Source: Coturnix japonica (Eukaryota; Chordata; Aves; Galliformes; Phasianidae). Taken from it: a DNA stretch of 64,000 nucleotides. Each line of letters opens with the position of its first letter. The stretch's first letter is position 1. The notes below the pieces were generated by a model, which saw only the letters and a list, made by a program, of their open reading frames with translations, was not told the DNA's origin and made no database searches. Both the position numbers and the translations under genes were made by a program. Of the stretch, positions 27,801-35,557 are shown piece after piece. Where the stretch lies: contig NC_029521.1 in assembly GCF_001577835.2 (NCBI RefSeq), forward strand, positions 19,374,470-19,438,469, in the 5' to 3' direction.

Positions 27801-29400
27801 TTGCACAGCAGTGGGGTGGATGGTGTCATTGTCCCGTGTGGGCTGTGCATGGCTCTGCAGCGTGGCCATGTGTGGGTCCACGGGATGTGAGGCAGCATCC
27901 ACGCTGTTCTCCACCAAGCTGCACAGCCTGAGCTCCTTTAGAGGATATCGGTGTCTCGTAGCGTGCAAAGCAACATACTCCTTCCTTAATCTCTTTCCTG
28001 GAAACAGCTTTACCATTTTGGCTTGATCCATGCCAAAAAATAAAAGCTCACCCCAAAGCAGACATCTGGCATGGAATATTCTCACCCAGGCAGCCCAGAT
28101 TCTCCTGGACTGGTGCTGCTGACTGTCCTCTCTGCCCTGCAGGACTACTGGCTGTCCCTGCTGTACAAGCGACTCATCGGACCCAAGGTGCTGGCCATCC
28201 ACGTGGCCGGTCTGCAGAGGAAGCCCCGGCCGGGCAGGGTGATCCGTGACAAGCTCCGCATTTACGCCCACTGCACCAGCTCCCACAAGTGAGCCATGCA
28301 CAGTGAGGGAGGCTGGGGGCCATGGGGCAGCGCCCGCCTGGGAACAGGGACAGCGGCCGGACAGCCCCGGCAGCAAAGATCAAGGGGGTGGATTTCACGA
28401 GGGGCCCCCGGTCGGTCGGGTTACCTGCCCAGGAGCCCAGCCTGCTCATTGTTTCACTGATAAGGTCTTTCAAAGAGCCCCAGTAAGCAGTGGGGGGTGG
28501 GGGGGAGGCAGCCACCTCCTCTGCAGACACAAGTTGCTATTGTGGAGGAGGAGAGGCTGTTTCTTTACACAGTCCAGATGCTTTCAACATGCCTCCAGCT
28601 CGGTAGGAAACCTTGTCCAGTAACTGACAGGTGCAAAGTGCTTTATAGCCTTTGTTTGGGGCTGTCTGTTTAAGCAGGGACAGAGGAGCAGTGTCTGGAG
28701 CTGTCAGTTGGGTGCCCAGGGTGGTGGTGGGGCAGACGCCACTCACGTACTGAGCTCCCTCAGTTCTCAGCCTCCTCGTTGCAAGGTCCTGGGGGGGGTT
28801 GCCCCCAGCTGCAGGGATGCCCTCGTGCAGTGCCACTCCTGGCCAAGGAGGGTGAGGGAAGTTGGGAAGCTGTCACGATGGGGAAGTGACATCTCCCTGC
28901 GGAGGGTGATGTCCAACCCGGATGACTGCACACACACCCCAGGCCCTTTACCCGGCGTGATGTTCTCGGGACAGATGCCAACACACCCCCTCAGCCCCCG
29001 CTCTCCCCTTTGCAGCCACAACTATGTGCGGGGCTCCATCACCTTGTACATCATCAACCTGCATCGCTCCCGGAAGAAAATCAAGTTGGCGGGGACGCTG
29101 CGGGATAAGATCGTCCACCAGTACCTGCTGCAGCCCTATGGCAAAGATGGGCTGCACTCCAAGTAAGCGCGGGGTTCCCGCTGGGGACCACGCCGTCCTC
29201 GGCGCGGCGCCCTGACCCTGTTCTGCTCCCGCAGGTCGGTGCAGCTCAACGGGCAGCCTCTGGCCATGGTGGACGACGGGACCCTCCCCGAGCTAAAGCC
29301 CCGGCCGCTGCGGGCCGGCCGCACGCTGGTCATCCCCCCGCTGACCATGAGCTTCTACGTGGTGAAGAACGTGAACGCGTTGGCCTGCCGCTACCGATAG
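6707..29400 (+). CDS. HPSE2: Heparanase-2, 3' part of gene (exons 4-12 by human numbering)
   Basis: Nine exons join in frame to give the last 388 residues of heparanase-2; the human protein has 592. Exons: 6707-6880, 7294-7465, 13307-13354, 18452-18545, 20066-20172, 20659-20773, 28143-28288, 29016-29162, 29235-29400 (stop TAG). All have GT/AG borders and consistent phases. The protein is a secreted relative of the GH79 enzyme heparanase that binds heparan sulfate and heparanase but is reported to lack heparanase activity. The codon for the conserved acid/base Glu (WELGNEPNN) is split between exons 4 and 5. At the nucleophile site the sequence reads IWLEGV where heparanase has VWLGET. Exons 1-3, with the signal peptide, lie left of the window; human HPSE2 also has very long 5' introns. 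HPS1 follows on the same strand. Identity is certain; boundaries are by eye. Confidence 0.96.
7294..7465 (+). CDS. HPSE2: HPSE2 exon 5
   Basis: Acceptor ttttcccag, donor gtaagt. It completes the Glu codon and encodes [20 protein letters not shown] onward to MALLEG. Chicken-type changes against human include TLIGRS for TMHGRA. Phase is consistent with both neighbours. Confidence 0.95.
8390..8520 (+). mobile_element. CR1 LINE reverse-transcriptase fragment
   Basis: Translation of 8400-8490 reads [20 protein letters not shown], close to the CR1 RT block 'LFNIFINDLDEGIECTL'. The characteristic FADD motif that should follow is not recognisable. Degenerate remnant. Confidence 0.6.
10082..10106 (+). 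repeat. A-rich tract
   Basis: Two A runs separated by GTT. No clear retroposon body upstream was recognised. Confidence 0.8.
11290..11460 (+). mobile_element. CR1-like retroposon fragment, copy A
   Basis: Shares GGCTCTTTAAT, then a spacer, then AGTGGCTGGAAGCTGAAG, ACACATTCAGATGAGAAATA and a CTAATTAGCCATGGGAGCAA stretch with copies B-E. Order and spacing are preserved. The 3' part resembles the CR1 'taaccactggaacaa...tggtggattctccatc' block. Confidence 0.65.
13307..13354 (+). CDS. HPSE2: HPSE2 exon 6 (48 nt)
   Basis: A short exon between introns of about 5.8 and 5.1 kb. Acceptor tttcctgcag, donor gtaggt. It encodes [15 protein letters not shown], and the His codon is completed by the next exon. 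The match to human is essentially exact. Confidence 0.94.
14691..14708 (+). repeat. (AAAAC)n microsatellite
   Basis: About three and a half CAAAA units. Confidence 0.85.
16750..16770 (+). repeat. Poly(T) tract
   Basis: Twenty-one T residues in HPSE2 intron 6. Confidence 0.95.
18452..18545 (+). CDS. HPSE2: HPSE2 exon 7
   Basis: Acceptor ttttccttgcag, donor gtgagt. It encodes [20 protein letters not shown] followed by [11 protein letters not shown]. The exon ends on a codon boundary. Confidence 0.95.
18546..20065 (+). other. HPSE2: HPSE2 intron 7
   Basis: 1.5 kb of unremarkable GC-rich intron. An open frame continuing into the next exon (19663-20463) is chance except for the true exon part. 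Confidence 0.6.
20066..20172 (+). CDS. HPSE2: HPSE2 exon 8 (nucleophile region)
   Basis: Acceptor cccacacag, donor gtgagt. It encodes [20 protein letters not shown] and then [15 protein letters not shown]. This is the segment where heparanase carries its catalytic nucleophile in WLGET. Here the Glu (20105-20107) sits one position earlier, as WLEG. Confidence 0.95.
20659..20773 (+). CDS. HPSE2: HPSE2 exon 9
   Basis: Acceptor caacacag, donor gtaggt. It encodes [20 protein letters not shown], then [19 protein letters not shown]. It closes the barrel domain before the C-terminal beta-sandwich part. Confidence 0.95.
20774..28142 (+). other. HPSE2: HPSE2 intron 9
   Basis: 7.4 kb. Contains copy B of the CR1-like retroposon (25251-25405). 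The 23240-23650 part is GC-rich with long chance frames. No recognisable gene on either strand. Confidence 0.65.
25251..25405 (+). mobile_element. CR1-like retroposon fragment, copy B
   Basis: ATTCTTTAATCTAGTGGAAA, AACCACTGGTTGGAAGCTGA, CAGACAAATTCAAGCTGAAA, then TTTAACTGCTGGAACAGGTT and GTGGCGGTTCTCCATCC. The closest of the five to a CR1 3' region. Confidence 0.7.
28143..28288 (+). CDS. HPSE2: HPSE2 exon 10
   Basis: Acceptor tctgccctgcag, donor gtgagc. It follows the largest intron in view (about 7.4 kb). It encodes [20 protein letters not shown], then [20 protein letters not shown] and YAHCTSSH. The basic [12 protein letters not shown] run matches human. Confidence 0.95.
29016..29162 (+). 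CDS. HPSE2: HPSE2 exon 11
   Basis: Acceptor cccctttgcag, donor gtaagc. It encodes [20 protein letters not shown], then [20 protein letters not shown] and YGKDGLHSK. Confidence 0.95.
29235..29400 (+). CDS. HPSE2: HPSE2 exon 12, last coding exon
   Basis: Acceptor ctcccgcag. It encodes [20 protein letters not shown], then [20 protein letters not shown] and [14 protein letters not shown], then TAG. The C-terminus is nearly identical to human. The exon lies in a GC-rich stretch that runs on into the HPS1 promoter. Confidence 0.96.
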
Positions 29401-29468
29401 CCCGCGGCCCGCAACGGACCCACCGCTCGCTCCCCGGGACGCGCTGCTCCTCGGCAGCACGGCGCGGG

Positions 29469-29503
29469 CACCGCATCGCACCGCATCGCATCGCACCGCA
29501 CCT
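29469..29503 (+). repeat. CGCAY pentamer repeat in HPSE2 3' UTR
   Basis: About seven tandem units alternating CGCAC-like and CGCAT-like pentamers, directly visible. Likely to vary in length between individuals or species. Confidence 0.75.
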
Positions 29504-29866
29504 CCTCCCCGCCGCCCGGGCGCCCTCCGGCCCGGCACCTTCTCCCCCACCCGTGCCCGCTCCGCCCCGCGCACTGACGGCCGAGCCGCGGGGCTCCACC
29601 GGGAGGGTCGGGGCCGGCCCGCCCCGCGTGCGGGGAGCTCGCAGCGCGCATGGAAGCAGCTCCCTCTGCTGCCGCTGCGAGCGCGGCCCGGACGCCGTGG
29701 GACGGGGGGAGCCGCGCGGGCGGGGCCACGGCTGTAAATGTTGGTAATTAAGTTAATGAGGCCCGCGACGACGGGGAGCTCCGCGCCGTGCGAGGCGGCT
29801 CAGGCTGCGGGAGCGGGGGGTGCGGGCTGCAGCGGACGGGACGCACCGCGACGGAGCGTGAGGGCT

Positions 29867-29872
29867 AATAAA
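29867..29872 (+). terminator. HPSE2: HPSE2 poly(A) signal AATAAA
   Basis: AATAAA lies 466 nt after the HPSE2 stop and only about 240 bp before the HPS1 start codon. It is the only AATAAA between the two genes on this strand. Confidence 0.75.
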
Positions 29873-30112
29873 GCTGCGCTGCCCACCGCGTCCACCTCTT
29901 CTGTTCGCCGCGGGGCGGCACCGGAGCCGGGGCCGAGACGGGAATCGAAGCGCGACCGGAGCGGGGCACCCCACTGCCGGGTGCGCGCTGCAGGGCCGCG
30001 CCGGGCCACCGGAGGCGCTGCGCGCGTGGGCGCGGCGGTCACGCGCGGCGGAGCAGGAAGCGGCGCGGGGCGGGCGGAGCAGCGGAGTCCCGGGTCCGGG
30101 CCGGGCCGGGCT

Positions 30113-33100
30113 ATGCGGTGCGTGCTCATTTCCAGCACCGCGGCCGAGCTGCTCTTCTACTGGGCCGATGCCGCCTTCCTCCGCCGGCTGCGGCCGTCCG
30201 CCGCCACCGCCGCGCAGGTGGGATCAGACGGGACCGGACGGGGCGGGCGGGGTGCGGGGCGGCTTACGGGGTCCGGGGGACGCTGACCCGGGTGCGTGCC
30301 CCAGGGCCCGGCGCTGGAGGACAGCCTGAACACGCTGCTCGCGCCCCTCATCATCTCCTGCACCGCGCTGCTGGAGAAGCTGTCGGACACCTACACCTGC
30401 TTCAGGGCTGAAGGCGGGCGGCACCTCTACGTCCTGCACATGGTAGGGCCGGGTGCGGAGAGACGGGGGGTCGGCCGAGCCAGTGTCCTGACCCCGCTGC
30501 CGGTTGCAGTTCGGGGATTGCTTGTACATCGCGGTGAACGGCGACGGGACGGAGAGCGAGGACGACCTGCGCAGGTCGCTCTTCGTGCTGCGGCGCCTGG
30601 TGGAGGTTCACTGCGGCCTCGTCACGCTCGATGCCCACCTCATCCGCAAGGAGTGAGCAGGGAGCACCAACCGGCACGGGCTGGGGTACAGGGGTGCTGG
30701 GGGAGCTGCCAAAATGGGAGGGTGGGAGCACGTCCCATAGTTGGTGCCCCCTTTCAGTGAGACTCCCACCTCCTTTCTCTTTGCTGGGGTGCTGTGGGGG
30801 TTTGGGTTGCCCATCCATATCGGACATCTCATCCGTGGCTCACATTCTGTGTCCATTGCAGGCTGCGGCCAGCAGATTCAGAGCGGCGGGAGCGCATCTG
30901 GAGCCTGTTGAGGGGGCTGCTGGAGACATACATCCACCTGCGGGAGGAGGACCAGAGCTTTGCCGTGGAGGTAACGTTCCTTGGGACCTGCTGAGCACAT
31001 CCCAGGGCTTATTCCATGATGCTGGTGGGTGATGCTGCATCCTGGAGAAGGGCTCCTGGTGGAGATCTTTGAGCAGCCCCCAGGCTGCGATGCAGGAAGC
31101 AGCCCAGCCCTGCCCTGGCACTGTGCGATTGGGTCTGCCTGGCTCAGCAGCCTCGTCCCAACCCACACCACAGGCGGTGGAGAGGCTGATCCACCCTCAG
31201 CTGTGTGAGCAGTGCATCGAGTTCCTGGAGAGGCAGGTGGTGCAGCATATCAACTCCAGCCCCGAGCGTGGTGGGGATGAGGTGGGACATGCCTTCCTCC
31301 TGGTGCACACCAAGCTGCTGGCCTTCTACTCCAGGTGCGCCTGGCCCTGGCTCCGACACCCTTCCAAGAACAGCTGCTGGCCCTTCCACTTGACCCCTCT
31401 GTTCTCCATCCCACAGCCGCAATGCCAGCTCTGTCCGCCCTACTGACCTGCTCACCCTCATCCTCCTGGTGCAGGACCTGTATCCCAGCCAGAGCGCTGA
31501 GGAGGAGCTCGGCCCACAGGTGTGGGGGAAGTGGGCTGGGGTGCCCCTGGAGGGTAATATCTTGTGGGTCAGGCTTTGATTTTTGTCTTTCATCTCAAAA
31601 GCCTGCAGCAGGGAAGTTGTTGCCGCAAGGACCCAAGAGAAGTGAGAGCATCCCTGTGAGCAACCCTGGCTCCCACGGAGCTACAGAGAAAGAGTCAGAT
31701 GATCAGGTGAGAGTGGGTGGTAGCCTTAGGGAGCTGCAGCATGGGATGCTGGTGGTGCTGCCCTGCAGCCATAGCACAGCTGAACCAGCCCTCCCTGCTA
31801 ACAGGACACTGATGATCTCTCTGCACCTGAAGTCTACTACACACCTGAGCCCTCACCAGGCAGGCAGAGCACAGGTGAGTGCCAGGTTTGGCAGTGCCCT
31901 GGGCTGCCCTGCTCCACAGGAGGTTTGGGGCTGCATGGGGGACCAGCAGGTAGAACAGATCTACTGCATTCCTGCAGGCAGTGAGAGCTGGTCAGAGAGC
32001 CTTGAGCTGGTGGGTGATGGGGATGCAGATGCTGCAGATGTCCAGGTGAGCATGGGCGACATGATTCCACCTGTATCTGTGCCTTCCCAGCCTGTTCTGA
32101 TGCACTTTGTCTCTGGTCCTCACTACTTCTCCCTTGCTGTGCCATGGCTACGAGTGTCCCAGCCTGTGGAGGCATGGGGCACATACCCTGTGTTGTGCAT
32201 GACACTGAGACAACTTTGGGGTACTGCTTGCAGCATCCCCTTCAGTGTCTGTGGCAGAAGGTTGAGGTTCTCTCAAAGCAGTCTGCTGTCTCCCTCTGCT
32301 GCCTCAGGGTTTCCGGGCTGCTTTCTTCCCTGCACTGCTCTACAAGCATTTGCTGGTCTCTGCAGAAGGTGTTTGCTGTCTGCAAGCAGCCTCCTTTCTG
32401 CCTACTGTTCTTGCGGGGTACTTGCAGCTTTCAGGACATTGGTTCCATCACCACGTCCCTCGGTTGATGCAGGGGCTGAGCATCTCTCCTCTCTGCCCAG
32501 ATGGCAGAGGACCTGCTCCAGACATTGAGCCCTCTGCTCCCAGAAGCTTCGAACCCCAGGAGGATCTTCCTGGAGGCCAACCTGCGGGACGGCAGCTGCC
32601 TCTTGCTGCCACACACCATGCACTGTCTCCCGCTGTGGCCTGGCATCTCCCTCATTCTCCTGACCAAGGTGAGCTTTAAGGCGAGGGGAACAAGGCTGGG
32701 CTAACTCCTACCTGACCTGTGTCCCTGCTCCATGGCAGGGCCCCACGAGCCACGTGGCTGTCACCTTGCACCAACTGCTGGATGGGTTCCTGGTGCTGGA
32801 GAAGAAGCTGGAAGAGGGGCAGGAGGTGGGGGCATCCCGTGCCCACCCCTTTCTGGCTGAGCTGCGGCAGCGCATGGATAAGTTTGTGAAGAAGCTGAGT
32901 GGGCAGGACATGCAGGTGAGTGTGGGAATGCATGGACCTCATCCCACTATTGCTGTAGCTGGGATGCTGAGCCCCATCTCTAGTTACAGAACGCCTGGGT
33001 GGAATTCAAGAACAAGATATTCTCTCGGAGTGAGACTGGGAGCACCTTGGAGTGAGTATGGGTTGGCCAGTATGGGGTCCTTGCTGTGCCTGAATACGGA

Positions 33101-34487
33101 CCCCTAAAGCTGGATCCCCCCCCACCTCCTATTTAGGCTGCTGCATGCGCTGGGCACTGTGAAGCGACAGCTCTGCTCTGTATATCGCCAGCTCTTCCTC
33201 ACCCCCACCAGCCATAGCCTGTCCCAAGGCCTGCGGGACCGAGCCCAGAAGCTGATGAGGTGAGGCTGAGGGGTGCGGGGACTGCCTGCAGCTGGGATCC
33301 TCATTGCTGCTAACTGCACCTCTGCCTGCAGGGAGAAGCTTCTGGACTGGAGAGACTTCCTGTTGGTGAAGAGCAGGCGCAACATCACCATGGTGTCATA
33401 TCCATCCCTGTGGCCAGGGTGGGATGGGAGGTAGAGGAGAGGGAGGTTTCCATGGGGTACCAAAGTGATTGAACACCCTTAACTAGCCCCACATACCTGG
33501 AGGACTTTCCTGGCCTGGTGCACTTCATCTATGTTGACCGCACGGCTGGGCAGATGATGGCACCATCGCTCAGCGTGACAGAGAAGTCCAGCTCAGAGCT
33601 GGGCAAGGGGCCACTCGCTGAGTTCGTCAGGAACAAGGTAGTGGTCCTGCAGTGCCTGGGCCGGGTCTGGGTGCTGAGGGCTGTGCTGCGACCATGGGAG
33701 GGGGCAGTGGATGGAGGTTTGTGTTCAGGTGTGGAGTGTTCCCCTTCCCTTAGGTGTGGTCCCTGATCGCACTGGCCCGGCGGTACCTGCAGAAGGGCTA
33801 CACGACCCTCATGCTGCAGGATGGTGACTACTGCTGCTCCTACTTCCTCTGGTTTGAGAATGAGCTGGTACGTGGGCTGAGCCCCTCTGCCCACACCACG
33901 GGGCTCCTTGTTCCTCCCCTCCCTGGTACAACTGCTCTCTGCTGTCATCCATCCTCAGGGCTATAAACTGGAGGTGATGGAGGTGCCGGTTCTCTCTGAT
34001 GACTCTGCGCCTATCGGGATGCTGGCAGGGGACTACTACAGGTGAGCAGTCCTCAGCCCTGTTATTGGGCAGAGGTGACAGGGAACGTGCTGAAATGGGC
34101 ATCCCATGCACATTGGTGTGCATAGGGGCACTAAGGGCAGCAGAGTGGCACCAGTGGAGGACCAGTGCCATCTGGACAGCACAGCCTGTGTCCCCAGCCT
34201 GGTGCTGTGATCATGGGCCAGCAGGGATGGATGTCCTTGCCAGAGGCTTCCTAGGGGAATTTGGTTCCAAAGGGGCACAGCCAGCACTATACCCTGCAGA
34301 ATTATCCCTGCTTTTTCTTCCTAGGAAGCTGCTGCGTTACTACAGCAAGAACCAGCAGACGGACATGGTGAAGTGCTACGAGCTGCTGACTGTGCACCTG
34401 GGCATCATCCCGTCGGAGCTGGTGGTCCAGCAGGCCTGCAACTTGGCCCAGCGCCTCTGGGAGCCCTCCCGCATTCCCCTGCTCTGA
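30113..34487 (+). CDS. HPS1: HPS1, BLOC-3 complex subunit 1
   Basis: Eighteen coding exons sum to 2103 nt (700 aa, the same length as human): 30113-30217, 30305-30442, 30510-30652, 30862-30970, 31174-31334, 31417-31519, 31602-31706, 31805-31874, 31978-32045, 32501-32668, 32739-32915, 32990-33051, 33137-33259, 33332-33397, 33493-33637, 33754-33867, 33959-34041, 34325-34487 (TGA). HPS1 pairs with HPS4 as BLOC-3, the exchange factor for Rab32/Rab38 in melanosome and other lysosome-related organelle biogenesis. It begins [19 protein letters not shown] (human MKCVLVATEGAEVLFYW), a longin-type N-terminal domain. Residues about 205-310 (exons 6-9) form a variable acidic, Ser-rich linker. The C-terminal half ([34 protein letters not shown]) is strongly conserved. 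All introns are GT-AG except the AT-AC intron after Ser533. The gene is very compact at 4.4 kb. Confidence 0.96.
33398..33492 (+). other. HPS1: Minor-class (U12) AT-AC intron of HPS1
   Basis: The 95-nt intron begins ATATCCAT (U12 consensus ATATCCTT) and ends CCCCAC. A branch-site match CCCTTAAC (33476-33483) lies about 10 nt before the 3' end. Only this pair of borders restores [20 protein letters not shown], identical to human around the junction; the Ser codon TCA is split after TC. Human HPS1 is on the classical list of genes with AT-AC introns, so the site appears conserved between birds and mammals. Confidence 0.92.
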
Positions 34488-34499
34488 GCTGGGACTGGG

Positions 34500-34505
34500 A
34501 TTAAA
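34500..34505 (+). terminator. HPS1: HPS1 poly(A) signal ATTAAA
   Basis: ATTAAA begins 12 nt after the TGA stop and is followed at 34508-34519 by a GT-rich stretch typical of a downstream element. If used, the 3' UTR is only a few tens of nucleotides. I saw no better signal before PYROXD2. Confidence 0.6.
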
Positions 34506-35557
34506 GCGGGTGTGGGTGTTCCTCGTGCTGCTTCTTCAGGGGGTGCGCGTGTACTGGGCTGTGCTTAGAGGCAGCCACGTGCAGCCTTGCTGTCATGCAA
34601 CCGGGTCAGGGCTTGCACTGCCTGCTTCTCCCCCTCTCCCTCTTGGCGAGCACCCAGCAGCCTCCTGGGAAAGGCTGGGAGTGGGGCTGAGAGCTTTTTG
34701 GCAAATCACAGGCTTGTTGAAAAGTGCATTTCCAAAGCTGGATTTATGGTGTTGGCTTGGCCTCGCCGCCTGGCTTTGGCCAGAGAACAAAACATCATAG
34801 CCAGTCTGCACTGCGAACTGCACCTCATGCTCCCCATCTGCACCCCTAAACACAGGGCTGCGGGTTTGAGGTCCTCAAGCGTGGGGAGCTGGGGTACATC
34901 CTGTGCACCCCCAGCCCATGTGCAGCTTCTGGGCACGTTGGTACTGAGCTGAGCACCAGCACGTGGTGCAGCTGAGGCAGTTCATGTGTCCTCCAGACAC
35001 ATCTGCTGTCAGTGCATGTGCAAGCACTCTGAACTCCCTCTGTTCCAGGGGTTCCGGCTGTCCTGCACAGCTGAGGCTGAGCACTGTGTTTTGGAGGGTG
35101 CTGGACCGTGGCAGGGCCTTTGCCCTGTGCTGCTGGGCAGGAATTTTTCCTGCTGAGCAAAGCTCTGGGGCCAAGCCAAGCCCAGCCCCAGGCTGTCCCT
35201 TTCCCAGCTGCTATGGAGGGGCTGCATTCCCCTTCCCTGCAGCACTTGGTGGCCGCCCGCCCAGACGGTTGCTCTGGATCCATGTGTGCTCCCTAGGCTG
35301 CAAGCATCAGGCAGAATGACCGTGGGGCTGTGCCCATCTGCTCCCCAACCACTCTGAGTGCCCCAGGCAAAGGCTGGCTCAGGTTCAGCTGCAGGCTCTG
35401 TGTCCTGCCCAGCCATCCCACAAGCCATGAGACAGTGTCCAGTCCCTTGCCAAGGCGTCCCCTGCCCTGGGCCCCCTGCCCCCACCCCATGCCCGGAAAT
35501 CCCATGAGAAGCACTGCCATGAAAGCAAAGTCCAGGAGCTACCAGCACAGTGTGGAG
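34506..35557. other. Intergenic, HPS1 to PYROXD2
   Basis: About 1 kb holding the HPS1 cleavage region, then the PYROXD2 promoter and 5' UTR. GC-rich but not a strong CpG island, with no clear TATA box. Open frames here show no protein similarity that I recognise. Confidence 0.5.

Larger units (their letters stand above)
29401..29890 (+). other. HPSE2: HPSE2 3' UTR
   Basis: A very GC-rich 3' UTR of about 490 nt. It contains an imperfect CGCAY pentamer run and ends at a canonical AATAAA. The right end is an estimate placed about 20 nt past the poly(A) signal. Confidence 0.7.
29240..30300. promoter_or_regulatory. HPS1: CpG island spanning HPSE2 3' end and HPS1 promoter
   Basis: CpG-dense DNA with GC boxes (for example gggcggagc just upstream of the HPS1 start) covers the last HPSE2 exon, its 3' UTR and HPS1 exon 1. 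There is no TATA box at a suitable distance. I infer a CpG-type HPS1 promoter between about 29900 and 30110. The exact start site cannot be seen. Confidence 0.7.

Noticed and set aside
27585-28376. 263-codon - strand open frame antisense to HPSE2 exon 10
   Set aside because: No similarity recognised; the overlap is with a certain exon on the other strand.
31335-32528. 397-codon open frame on the + strand inside HPS1
   Set aside because: It runs through several HPS1 introns out of the exon frame and has no recognisable domain. The true exons in this span are fixed by phase and human similarity.
33481-33500. AG acceptor (ctag) for the HPS1 intron ending near 33486
   Set aside because: It would need a donor two bases out of phase and would insert residues not in human HPS1. 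The AT-AC borders restore the conserved protein exactly.
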